From positions 39,054-103,053 of the forward strand of contig UCMS01000030.1 of assembly GCA_900473805.1 (NCBI GenBank): DNA of 64,000 nt, read 5' to 3'. This document shows, one piece after another, positions 43,338-51,626 of the stretch (position 1 is the first letter of the stretch; every line of letters begins with the position of its first letter). Source of the DNA: Hyphomicrobiales bacterium. GTDB lineage: Bacteria; Pseudomonadota; Alphaproteobacteria; Rhizobiales; Rhizobiaceae. Under the pieces are notes generated by a model that was given only the letters and a program-made list of their open reading frames with translations, had not been told where the DNA came from and did no database searches. The position numbers and the translations under genes are program-made.

Positions 43338-43997
43338 ATGAACACCGAGCATTTCAAGTTTGGCCGCGCCTACGACCTCTACGAACTGGTCGCCGACGGG
43401 ATCATTCATGGCATCGGTGTCGTCTTCGCGCTCGTCGGTGCGACCGCGCTGATCTTTTACGCAACGGTCTATTCCGACTATGCGAACATCGCCGCCAGCT
43501 GGATCTATGGCCTCGGCCTGATCATCGCGCTCGGCATCTCCTTTACCTACAACATGTGGCCGCATTCCCGGGTCAAATGGTGGCTGCGCCGCTTCGATCA
43601 TTCCGCGATCTTCATCCTGATCGCCTCCACCTACACCCCCTTCCTCGTGCAGGGGGCCGATCGTCCGCTGATCCTCGCTCTCCTTTTGGGCATCTGGATC
43701 ACCGCCTTTACCGGCATATGGCTGAAATTCCGTTTCCCCGGCCGCTACGACAGGCTCGCCATCCTGCTTTATCTCGCCATGGGCTGGAGCGGCGCGCTCG
43801 CCATGGGCCCGCTCTCGGAGATCATCCCGGGCGTGACCCTGACGCTGATCATCATCGGCGGCTGCATCTATTCCGCCGGCGTCGTCTTCCATGTCTGGGA
43901 ACGCCTGCGCTTCCAGAATGCCATCTGGCACGCCTTCGTCGTGACCGCGGCGATCGTGCATTATTCGGCGGTCTTCACCGCGATCAGCCTCGGCTGA
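43338..43997 (+). CDS. Hemolysin III/PAQR-type membrane protein
   Basis: 219 aa from ATG 43338, seven hydrophobic segments. Characteristic elements are YELVADGIIHGIGVVFALVG, RRFDHSAIFILIASTYTPFL and AGVVFHVWERLRFQNAIWHAFVVTAAIVHY, with conserved His residues of the PAQR/YqfA family. Despite the family name, most bacterial members are not shown haemolysins; a membrane-lipid role is likely. It ends nine bases from the convergent ABZJ-type gene. Confidence 0.88.
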   Translation: MNTEHFKFGRAYDLYELVADGIIHGIGVVFALVGATALIFYATVYSDYANIAASWIYGLGLIIALGISFTYNMWPHSRVKWWLRRFDHSAIFILIASTYTPFLVQGADRPLILALLLGIWITAFTGIWLKFRFPGRYDRLAILLYLAMGWSGALAMGPLSEIIPGVTLTLIIIGGCIYSAGVVFHVWERLRFQNAIWHAFVVTAAIVHYSAVFTAISLG

Positions 43998-44006
43998 GGG
44001 CCGCCG

Positions 44007-44456
44007 TCAGCGCTTCTTTGCGCTCAGCGCCGATTTCGAGCCGAGCCGCAGGAAGGCGGCCGTGCCGACCCAGTAGATCAGGCCGGTGAAGACGAACAAG
44101 GCCGCAAGCACGCCGATCAGTTCAGGGCTGAGATTGGCCGAAATCTCCTCGAAACCGCCGCCGGGCAGCAGGATGAAACCCAGCGTGACGATGGTCGAAA
44201 GCGCTAGCTGCAAGACCACCAGGAGCGCGCCGATCCGGAAGCATTCGCGCCATTCCGCCGGTCGCCCGGCCTGCTTGGCAAAGTATATACCCGCCCACAT
44301 GCCGGCACCCATCACCACCAGATGACTGAGGCTCGACGGCTTGTCGCTCATATAGCCGAAGGTCATCAGGCCGGTGACGACGGCGGTGATCGCGACGGTG
44401 ATGGCGAGCGAGACGAGCACATAACGAATGGCCATCTGAACGATGAAACTGGGCAC
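44007..44456 (-). CDS. ABZJ_00895-like four-helix membrane protein
   Basis: 149 aa from GTG 44456, with GGGAGA upstream. Four membrane segments: MAIRYVLVSLAITVAITAVV, LSHLVVMGAGMWAGIYFA, FRIGALLVVLQLALSTIVTL, LIGVLAALFVFTGLIYWVG. The loop RPAEWRECFRIG is typical of the ABZJ_00895 family, whose function is unknown. It is convergent with the hemolysin III-type gene. Confidence 0.7.
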   Translation of the reverse strand: MPSFIVQMAIRYVLVSLAITVAITAVVTGLMTFGYMSDKPSSLSHLVVMGAGMWAGIYFAKQAGRPAEWRECFRIGALLVVLQLALSTIVTLGFILLPGGGFEEISANLSPELIGVLAALFVFTGLIYWVGTAAFLRLGSKSALSAKKR

Positions 44457-44592
44457 TGAAAAATCTCCCGGAAGAACATGGTGATAAAATATACCTTCGC
44501 AGTCTAACGGCGCCTTCCCCGACTGTGCAACCGGTCGTATAGATTGCTCACCTGGAACATCCGGCACCGTCCGGCCAAAGCATGAGCCCCGC

Positions 44593-45096
44593 ATGACCGA
44601 TTTCACGCTCCGCGACGCAACGCCGGCCGATCTGCCGGCGATCCTCGAGATCTACAATCACGCTGTCGCCGAGACCACGGCGATCTGGAACGAGACGCTC
44701 GTCGATCTCGACAACCGCAAGGCCTGGTTCGATCTGCGCCAGGCGAGGGGCTTTCCGATCCTGGTCGCCGACGTCGGCGGCAGGATCGCGGGTTATGCCT
44801 CCTACGGCGACTGGCGCCCCTTCGACGGCTTTCGCCAGTCGGTCGAGCATTCGGTCTACGTCGAGAGGGACTTTTATGGCCGCGGTCTCGGAAAGGCCCT
44901 GATGAGCGCCCTGATCGAGCGGGCAAGGGCAGGCGACATCCACGTCATGGTCGCGGCAATCGAAGCCGGCAACACGGGCTCCATCGCCCTCCACAAAAGC
45001 CTCGGCTTCCGCCTCGTCGGCACGCATCACGAGGTCGGCAAGAAGTTCGGCCGCTGGCTGGACCTGACGATGATGGAATTGAAGCTGGGCGAGTAA
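44593..45096 (+). CDS. GNAT acetyltransferase, phosphinothricin/methionine-sulfone type
   Basis: 167 aa. The sequence YNHAVAETTAIWNETLVDLDNRKAWF, YASYGDWRPFDGFRQSVEHSVYVERDFYGRGLGKALM, and NTGSIALHKSLGFRLVGTHHEVGKKFGRWLDLTMMEL matches the Pat/YncA group of acetyltransferases acting on glutamate-like amines. Motif A is RGLGKALM. The physiological acceptor is not readable from sequence. A family D repeat follows the stop. Confidence 0.9.
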   Translation: MTDFTLRDATPADLPAILEIYNHAVAETTAIWNETLVDLDNRKAWFDLRQARGFPILVADVGGRIAGYASYGDWRPFDGFRQSVEHSVYVERDFYGRGLGKALMSALIERARAGDIHVMVAAIEAGNTGSIALHKSLGFRLVGTHHEVGKKFGRWLDLTMMELKLGE

Positions 45097-45103
45097 CCCT
45101 CCA

Positions 45104-45313
45104 CCTCCCCCTTGAGGGGGCAGGGCAATTGCATATGGAAGAGACGACCCCTCCCCACCCTCCCCACAAGGGGGAGGGCTTAACCCGGCCGCGCCGTCGC
45201 GTTGTTGGAAACGGGCGTTTTGCGCCACGTCCTCTCCCCCCTTGTGGGGGAGATGGCCGGCAGGCCAGAGGGGGTTTTGTTCCATATGCAATTGCCCTAC
45301 CCTCAGGGGGAGG
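45104..45313. repeat. Nested palindromic element (outer inverted repeat, inner family D copy 2)
   Basis: The outer arms AGGGCAATTGCATATGGAA (45122-45140) and TTCCATATGCAATTGCCCT (45280-45298) are perfect 19-bp complements and extend imperfectly outward into CTCCCCCTTGAGGGGG-like ends. The inner ~125 bases (45150-45275) are a family D copy resembling 29640-29763. So one repeat family appears inserted in, or composed with, another. Confidence 0.85.
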
Positions 45314-45397
45314 GTGGTGGGCCACCAAAAACCGAAAACCCTCTTTACAACGCTCCGGGCATCAGGATTTATCCTGTTCTTTGGCAGGAGAACCCCC

Positions 45398-46021
45398 ATG
45401 ACCATTGAAACCTGGCTCGCTTTCGCCGCCGCCTCTGCGGTGCTTCTGATCATCCCCGGACCGACCATTCTTCTGGTCGTATCCTATGCGCTCGGCCAGG
45501 GTTGGCGCAGCGCGCTGCCGGTCTCGATCGGCGTGGCCTTGGGCGATTTCACCGCCATGACGCTGTCCATGCTCGGTGTCGGCGCCATCCTCGCGGCATC
45601 CGCCACCGTCTTTACGGTGCTGAAGCTCCTCGGGGCGGGTTACTTGATCTATCTCGGCATAAAACTCTTCCGCTCGGGCGGCACGATGGATGTCGCGCCG
45701 CGCACGGATGCGGTGTCCACCACCAAGATGATCGGCCATGCCTGGGTGGTGACCGCGCTCAACCCGAAGAGCATCACCTTCTTCGTCGCCTTCCTGCCCC
45801 AGTTTCTCGACAAGCACGGTGACTTCGCCACCCAGATGCTGATCTTCGAAACGACCTTCCTCGTCCTGGCTTTCGCCAATGCGGCAGGTTATGCGCTGGT
45901 CGCTTCGCGCGCCCGCGGCATGGTCCGCAGCCCGCGGGCCATCGGCCTGTTCAACAAGGTCGGCGGAACCATGCTGATCGGTGCAGGCATCGCCACCGCG
46001 TCCATGCGGTCGACCAGCTAA
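45398..46021 (+). CDS. LysE/RhtB family amino-acid exporter
   Basis: 207 aa from ATG 45398, with CAGGAG upstream. About six helices; N-terminus MTIETWLAFAAASAVLLIIPGPTILLVVSYALGQGWRSALP has the IPGP loop of RhtB-type exporters, and LNPKSITFFVAFLPQFLD is the conserved later motif. Function in export of amino acids or homoserine lactone-like compounds is inferred from the family. Confidence 0.9.
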   Translation: MTIETWLAFAAASAVLLIIPGPTILLVVSYALGQGWRSALPVSIGVALGDFTAMTLSMLGVGAILAASATVFTVLKLLGAGYLIYLGIKLFRSGGTMDVAPRTDAVSTTKMIGHAWVVTALNPKSITFFVAFLPQFLDKHGDFATQMLIFETTFLVLAFANAAGYALVASRARGMVRSPRAIGLFNKVGGTMLIGAGIATASMRSTS

Positions 46022-46155
46022 GGCACTCGGTTCGGTTCCGGCGGTTCGCCGCTGTCCACCCCCTGTTCGCCTCAGTCCAAGCGTGAAATGCATCCGGCGG
46101 CTAAAGAAGAGCGAAGTACTCCGCTTTTCTCTCAAGGGCAGCCGCCGGAAATCCC

Positions 46156-47478
46156 ATGTCACGCTCCGAATTCTCGCCATCGAATACGACCGCAGCGCCC
46201 TTCACGGATGCCGAACCGCGCGGTGCCATGACCCGACTCTATGCCGTGCTGGCCGGCCTTTATCTCGCCCAGGGCATTCCGACCTATCTGCTGCTCGTCG
46301 CGCTTCCGCCGCTGATGCGTGAAGCCGGTGCCTCGCGCACGGCGATTGGTCTGTTTTCGCTGTTGATGCTGCCGCTGGTGCTCAAATTCGCCGTCGCGCC
46401 CTATATCGACCGCCACAAGCTTCTGCCCCGCTTCGGCCATCGCCGGGGCTGGATCGTACCGACCCAGGCGCTGGTGTCGCTCGCCATCGCCGCCATGGCC
46501 CTGTTCGATCCATCCCAGGCACTGCCGCTCTTCGGCCTCGGCCTCTTCATCACGCTTTTGTCGTCGGTGCAGGATATCGCCACAGACGGTTACGCTGTGC
46601 GTCATCTAAAGGGCGGCGCGCGCGCCGTCGGCAATGCCGTGCAGGCAGGCGCTGTCGCGCTCGGCGTCATCATCGGCGGCACGCTGGTTCTGGTGCTCGT
46701 GCAACAGATCGGTTGGGTCCCGACCATCCTGCTCGTGGCTGCCCTGTCACTTCTGCCGCTCGTCGCCACGCTTTACATGACGGAAGATCAGGAGAATGCC
46801 GAAGCCGGTCCCACGCGGGTAAAGCCCAGCCTCGCGGCCTTCTTCCGCCGTCCCCAGGCCTGGCTGATCCTCGGCTTTGCGCTCAGCTACCGCGCAAGCG
46901 AAGGCCTCGTGCGCGGCATGGAAGGCGCCTATCTCGTGGATATCCAGGTGCCGACCGCCTGGATCGGCTATCTCTCCGGTACGGCGGCGGCGACGGCGGG
47001 GCTCGCCGGCGCGCTGCTCGCCGCCGTCATCATCCGAAAGCTCGGCCTGAGCGCCACGCTGCTTTTGCTCGGCGGGTTGCGCAGCCTGTGTTTCCTCGCC
47101 TTCTCGCTCAATGCCTTCGGTTTGACCCCAGGCATCGCCGTGGCGCTCGCCGCCTCCGGTTTCCAGACGCTGATCCGCTACATGGAACTGGTGGCGATCT
47201 ATTCCTTCTTCATGAAATCCGCTTCCGACGACCAGCCGGGCACGGATTTCACGCTTCTCGCCTGCGCCGAACTGGTGGTCTACATCATCGGAACGTCAGT
47301 CGCCGGCATCATCGCCGATCGCGTCGGTTATGCCTGGCTCTTCTCGCTGGCGACGGTCATTTCCGTCTTCGGCATCGCCCTGTCCCTGATCATGCTGCGT
47401 CGGCTCAAGTCACCGGCCGAACCTGCCGTTTCAGGTCCGAAGGCCGGATCTGGTATCGTGTCCGGAACGACCGGTTGA
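46156..47478 (+). CDS. RhtX/FptX-type siderophore permease (MFS)
   Basis: 440 aa, about 12 helices. It fits the RhtX/FptX group, single-component inner-membrane importers for intact siderophores such as rhizobactin and pyochelin: YLAQGIPTYLLLVALPPLMREAGASRTAIGLFSLLMLPLVLKFAVAPYIDR, and SSVQDIATDGYAVRHLKGGARAVGN. The convergent AraC-type gene and the nearby TonB receptor support iron-siderophore import. The last 74 nt overlap the AraC gene end. GGAAATCCC precedes the ATG; a start at MTRLYAVLAG is also possible. Confidence 0.85.
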   Translation: MSRSEFSPSNTTAAPFTDAEPRGAMTRLYAVLAGLYLAQGIPTYLLLVALPPLMREAGASRTAIGLFSLLMLPLVLKFAVAPYIDRHKLLPRFGHRRGWIVPTQALVSLAIAAMALFDPSQALPLFGLGLFITLLSSVQDIATDGYAVRHLKGGARAVGNAVQAGAVALGVIIGGTLVLVLVQQIGWVPTILLVAALSLLPLVATLYMTEDQENAEAGPTRVKPSLAAFFRRPQAWLILGFALSYRASEGLVRGMEGAYLVDIQVPTAWIGYLSGTAAATAGLAGALLAAVIIRKLGLSATLLLLGGLRSLCFLAFSLNAFGLTPGIAVALAASGFQTLIRYMELVAIYSFFMKSASDDQPGTDFTLLACAELVVYIIGTSVAGIIADRVGYAWLFSLATVISVFGIALSLIMLRRLKSPAEPAVSGPKAGSGIVSGTTG

Positions 47479-48352
47479 AATAGGAGAGGTCGTTGAAGCC
47501 GGATTGATAGGCCACCTCAGCGATCGACATGCGCTCGCCGGAAGCCAGCATCACCGCCTTTGCCCGCTCCAGTCGCCGTTCCAGCACATGGCGGGAAAAG
47601 GTCGTGCCATCGCGCGAAAACAGCTTCTGGATGGCGCGCGGCGTGATGCCTTCGGCGTCGGCAACATCGTTGATGGAAAAGGTCCCATCAGCCAGGCGGT
47701 CCTCGATCAGCGCGCGAATACGCGCCATGCGGTCGTCGGGTGCTGCTTTTGCCGCCGTCCCGCCGAGTGCCTGCGAGAGCTGGGGCAGGAAGTCGTAGAA
47801 GTGACTGACCATCAACGCAACGTCTTCGGCGGTCTGCTGCTCGCGTTGCAGCAGATAGCCCGCATAGCTGGTCAGCATGTGCAAGGGCAGGCAGGCAGCC
47901 GGCACGGTCTTCAGCATAAGCCCGTCGAGCGAGGCCCGGTGGCGGTCTACCACCTGTTCCGGCAAATGCGCACAATCCAGACGCCCGCCCTCCGCAAGGG
48001 TAATCCGCAATCCGCTCTGCGCCGGCAGAAAGACGACGTCTCCGCTCACCGCCTCGATCCGCGACCGCCCATGCTCCACCGTCATCGACTGGCCGACCGA
48101 GCGCAGCAACACCACGCCGCGATCGCCGCTCCCCTCGCAGGCGAGGCGGACAAGCGTCTTCGGGAAATAGACGGTCGCGAGCGACAAAGACGGGTCGTGC
48201 CAGTAAAGCCCGCGGGATCCGCTGAAATCGCCGCCCTCGAGGCCGACGCTCAGGCCCCCCATCATGTCGATCAGGATACTGCCACAGAGCGCGCGGGCCT
48301 CGGCATCGGAGAGGGCGGCGGAGCCGAATTTCAGGGGGCGGATCAAGCTCAT
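47405..48352 (-). CDS. AraC-type regulator of the siderophore locus
   Basis: 315 aa if started at the ATG at 48352; the frame is open to 48415 and the start is uncertain. The C-terminal ~100 residues hold both HTH motifs of AraC/XylS proteins (FSINDVADAEGITPRAIQKLF; MSIAEVAYQSGFNDLSYFNRSFRTRYQIRPSDLKRQ). The N-terminal domain (SVGQSMTVEHGRSRIEAVSGDVVFLPAQSG) is a cupin-like ligand-binding region. It is divergent from the TonB receptor and convergent with RhtX-like permease, like RhrA in rhizobactin loci. Confidence 0.88.
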   Translation of the reverse strand: MSLIRPLKFGSAALSDAEARALCGSILIDMMGGLSVGLEGGDFSGSRGLYWHDPSLSLATVYFPKTLVRLACEGSGDRGVVLLRSVGQSMTVEHGRSRIEAVSGDVVFLPAQSGLRITLAEGGRLDCAHLPEQVVDRHRASLDGLMLKTVPAACLPLHMLTSYAGYLLQREQQTAEDVALMVSHFYDFLPQLSQALGGTAAKAAPDDRMARIRALIEDRLADGTFSINDVADAEGITPRAIQKLFSRDGTTFSRHVLERRLERAKAVMLASGERMSIAEVAYQSGFNDLSYFNRSFRTRYQIRPSDLKRQVRPVT

Positions 48353-48430
48353 TCGGACGGTCAACTTTCCTTGGGGAACTTCGCGCTGGTCCAAGCCACG
48401 TTCGCCTCCATCCAAGCGGGCCGCACCGTT

Positions 48431-48464
48431 ATGTTTTAAACATGACCGTACTGGTAATGTTTTA
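48431..48464. promoter_or_regulatory. ATGTTTTAAACAT palindrome in the siderophore promoter region
   Basis: ATGTTTTAAACAT at 48431-48443 is a 6-1-6 perfect palindrome, and ATGTTTTA recurs at 48457-48464. Both lie between the divergent AraC and TonB-receptor genes and are far more AT-rich than the flanks. They could be AraC- or iron-regulator sites. Confidence 0.5.
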
Positions 48465-48520
48465 TCTCGCGTCGCTCAAGTCTTGGGCGTCGTGAAAATG
48501 CGAGTGTGATGAGGGGATCT

Positions 48521-50824
48521 ATGAAATTCTTTGGGCAACAGGGGCGTGGACTGAGCGGGACCTCAGATCTGGCACGCTCGACCACGGCGCTGACGGCACT
48601 GGCTGTCGCGGCATTTCTCGGCGCAGCGGATGCGGGTCTTGCCCAGGACGTCGCCGCTGAAGAGGCGGCAACAACAGCAGAAGCGTCCGGTGAAACCGTG
48701 CTGGGCGACATCGTCGTCACCGGCAGCCGCGCCCCGGAAAAGATCTCGGAGATCGCCCGCACCATCAAGGTGGTCGACGAAGCCGAGATCAAGGCCGCCG
48801 CCCTTCAGGGCAAGAACCTGCAGCAGATCCTCGCCGAGACCGTGCCGAGCTTCGATGCCGCGAGCGAAGGCTCCCGCACCAGCTACGGCCAGAACCTGCG
48901 CGGACGGACCGCACTCGTGCTGATCGACGGCGTCTCGCTCAACTCCGCTCGTGGCCTCAGCCGCCAGTTCGATTCGATCGACCCGTTCAACATCGCCCGC
49001 GTCGAGGTGCTGTCCGGTGCCACCGCCCTTTACGGCGGCAATGCCACCGGCGGCATCATCAACATCATCACCAAGAAGGGCAGGGACGCGGGCGACGGCC
49101 TGCATGCCGAAACCCAGGTTGGCGTGGCCAGCGGCTTCCAGGGCAGCCAGGATTTCGATCGCAACGCCGCCGGCGCCGTCACCCATAACAGCGGCAACTG
49201 GGACGCCCGCCTCTCGGTCTCCGGCAATCGCACTGGCGCTTATTACGATGGCGCGGGCGAGATGGTCATGCCCGACATCACCCAGTCGTCGACCGCGTTC
49301 AACGAGCGCATCGACGTCATGGGCTCCGTCGGCGTACAGATCGACGAAGATCGCCGGCTCGATGCGACCATGCAGTATTTTGACAGTGCGCAGGACAGCG
49401 ACTACGGCCTCTATTACGGTCCCTATCTGTCCGGTCTCTCCAATCCGAGCCTGTTCGAGCCCCGTTCCGGCTATCAGTCGGATGTCGAGCCGCAGACCCG
49501 CCGCAAGATGCTGACCCTCAGCTACACCGATGCCGATTTCCTCGGGCAGCAGCTGTTGCTGCAAGGGGCGGTGCGCTCGGAAGATATCGTCTTCAATCCC
49601 TTCCCTTCAACGGGAACGCAGGCCGGCACCTATTTCGGGGCAAGCCAGCAGACGACCGATTACTACAGCTTCAAGGCTGCCATGGTGTCGGAACTGACCG
49701 ATACTGTGAAATTGACCTATGGCGTCGATACCGACCGTGACAGCTTCTCGGCCACCCAGTCGATCTTCGACCTCACCACGGCCGTCACGTCCGGCGGGCT
49801 GAACTTCGACACGATCGGCATCACCGGCCTCTATCCGGACATCGACGTCACCACCTTTGCCGGTTTCGCCGAAGCCGCCTGGGAGGCGACCGATCGGCTG
49901 ACGGTCAGCGGTGGCCTGCGCTATCAATACACAAACACGGAAGTCGGCGATTTCGTCGGCGCCGCTCAGCAGGTTGCGATCTTGAACGGCGCCGCCACAT
50001 CGGCCGACGCCATCCCCGGCGGCGAGGTCGATTACGATGCGCTGCTCTTCAATGCCGGCGCGACCTATGACGTCACCCCGGACCAGCAGGTCTATGCCAA
50101 CTTCTCGCAGGGCTTCGAGCTGCCCGACCCGGCCAAGTATTACGGCGTCGGCACTTACACCCTGACCAACGGTCACTATGTTCTAAACGACAGCGTCAAT
50201 GTCGCGACGTCGGCGCTGGAAGCCATCAAGACCGACAGCGTCGAACTCGGCTTCCGCCATGACGACGGCACCTTCAACTTCGCTGCCGCCGCCTATTACT
50301 CGACCTCGGACCGCTCGATCAGCCTGGATCGCACGACCTTGACGATCGAGATGAAGGATGAGAAGCGCCGCGTCTACGGCATCGAGGCCGAGGCCGGTTA
50401 CAAGTTCGACAACGGCTTCGATGTCGGCCTGCTCGGCCACTGGGTGAAGTCGGAGAAGAAGGGCGCTGACGGCTGGTATCAGGAATCGGTCGGCACGGCG
50501 AGCACGTCGAAGGCAGGCGGTCACATCGGCTGGAGCAACGACGCCTTTTCTGTCCGCCTGACCGGCGAACACATCTTCAGCCTCGAAGACGATGCCGGCT
50601 ACGAGATCGAAGGCTACAACCTCTTCAATCTCGGCGGTCGTTACACCTTTGCCGAACAGGCGACCACGATCAACTTCGGCATCCAGAACCTGTTCGACAC
50701 CGACTACACCTCGGTCTGGGGCTCTCGCGCCAAGGCGCTCTATGGCGGACTGGTCGATGAATCGGTTTTCGATTACCACGGCCGCGGTCGCACCTTTGCG
50801 GTCTCCGTCACCAAGGTGTTCTGA
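48521..50824 (+). CDS. TonB-dependent outer-membrane siderophore receptor
   Basis: 767 aa from ATG 48521 (GAGGGG upstream), in preference to starts at 48506. Signal peptide with cleavage near GLAQ. A plug domain opens GDIVVTGSRAPEKISEIARTIKVVDEAEI and includes RGRTALVLIDGVSLNSARGLSRQFDSIDPFNIARVEVLSGATALYGGNATGGIINI. The barrel ends FAVSVTKVF. The sequence resembles hydroxamate/aerobactin-rhizobactin receptors (IutA/RhtA type); the exact ligand is inferred. Regulated with the divergent AraC-type gene. Confidence 0.92.
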   Translation: MKFFGQQGRGLSGTSDLARSTTALTALAVAAFLGAADAGLAQDVAAEEAATTAEASGETVLGDIVVTGSRAPEKISEIARTIKVVDEAEIKAAALQGKNLQQILAETVPSFDAASEGSRTSYGQNLRGRTALVLIDGVSLNSARGLSRQFDSIDPFNIARVEVLSGATALYGGNATGGIINIITKKGRDAGDGLHAETQVGVASGFQGSQDFDRNAAGAVTHNSGNWDARLSVSGNRTGAYYDGAGEMVMPDITQSSTAFNERIDVMGSVGVQIDEDRRLDATMQYFDSAQDSDYGLYYGPYLSGLSNPSLFEPRSGYQSDVEPQTRRKMLTLSYTDADFLGQQLLLQGAVRSEDIVFNPFPSTGTQAGTYFGASQQTTDYYSFKAAMVSELTDTVKLTYGVDTDRDSFSATQSIFDLTTAVTSGGLNFDTIGITGLYPDIDVTTFAGFAEAAWEATDRLTVSGGLRYQYTNTEVGDFVGAAQQVAILNGAATSADAIPGGEVDYDALLFNAGATYDVTPDQQVYANFSQGFELPDPAKYYGVGTYTLTNGHYVLNDSVNVATSALEAIKTDSVELGFRHDDGTFNFAAAAYYSTSDRSISLDRTTLTIEMKDEKRRVYGIEAEAGYKFDNGFDVGLLGHWVKSEKKGADGWYQESVGTASTSKAGGHIGWSNDAFSVRLTGEHIFSLEDDAGYEIEGYNLFNLGGRYTFAEQATTINFGIQNLFDTDYTSVWGSRAKALYGGLVDESVFDYHGRGRTFAVSVTKVF

Positions 50825-50831
50825 CACAAAA

Positions 50832-50865
50832 ACAGACGGTGCGGGATGGGTCCCGCGCCGTCTGT
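50832..50865 (+). terminator. Terminator of the TonB receptor gene
   Basis: ACAGACGG.GCGGGA (50832-50846) pairs with TCCCGC.CCGTCTGT (50851-50865), one G-T pair and TGGG loop. It begins eight bases after the stop; the T-tract is weak. Confidence 0.75.
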
Positions 50866-50907
50866 CCTCAAATCAAGCCGCGCTGCAGCTTTGCGGGCAA
50901 TATCTGT

Positions 50908-51582
50908 TCAGAGCAGCTTCAACAGTGCCTTGGCCGCCTCTTCCGAAGAGGCCGGGTTCTGGCCGGTGACGAGCTTGCCGTCGGTCACCACGTGCACGGC
51001 CCAGTCGGCGCCTTTCTCGTAAAGACCGCCGCGCTCCTGCAGCATGTTTTCAACGAGAAACGGCACCACCTGCGTGAGGCCAACGGCCTCCTCTTCCGAA
51101 TTCGTGAAGCCCGTCACCTTCCGCCCATTGACCAGCGGCTGACCGTCGACGCCCCTGACATGCCGCAGTACGCCCGGCGCATGGCAGACCGCACCGATCG
51201 GCCGATCCTTGGCGGCGAATGCCTCGATCAGAGCAATGCTGTCCTTGTCTTCGGCAAGATCCCAGAGCGGGCCATGGCCGCCGGGATAGAACACAGCGTC
51301 GAAACCATCGGGGTCGATCTGCGACAGCGGCGTCGTCGAGGCGAGCAACTGCTGCGCCGTCTGGTCGGCCTTGAACCGCTCCGTTGCTTCCGTCTGCGCA
51401 TCCGGTGCGTCGCTCTTCGGATCGAGCGGCGGCTGGCCGCCCTTGGGCGAGGCGAGCGTGATCTCGGCACCCGCATCCTTGAGCACGTAATAGGGGGCGG
51501 CGAATTCCTCCAGCCAGAAGCCGGTCTTCTTGCCTGTGTCGCCAAGCTGGTCGTGCGACGTGAGCACCATCAAAATCTTCAT
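50908..51582 (-). CDS. DJ-1/PfpI family protein, Hsp31-like type 1 glutamine amidotransferase fold
   Basis: 224 aa from ATG 51582. Nucleophile elbow Cys is in GAVCHAPGVLRHV; conserved acidic partner lies in DAVFYPGGHGPLWDL. The sequence KTGFWLEEFAAPYYVLKDAGAEITLASPKGGQPPLDPKSD matches Hsp31/HchA-like glyoxalase III or chaperone members. It follows the oxidoreductase gene on the same strand with 44 nt between, so probably co-transcribed. Confidence 0.9.
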   Translation of the reverse strand: MKILMVLTSHDQLGDTGKKTGFWLEEFAAPYYVLKDAGAEITLASPKGGQPPLDPKSDAPDAQTEATERFKADQTAQQLLASTTPLSQIDPDGFDAVFYPGGHGPLWDLAEDKDSIALIEAFAAKDRPIGAVCHAPGVLRHVRGVDGQPLVNGRKVTGFTNSEEEAVGLTQVVPFLVENMLQERGGLYEKGADWAVHVVTDGKLVTGQNPASSEEAAKALLKLL

Positions 51583-51626
51583 GAGTTTTATGTCCTTTTC
51601 TTCGGGGGATGAGAATGGAGATACAC

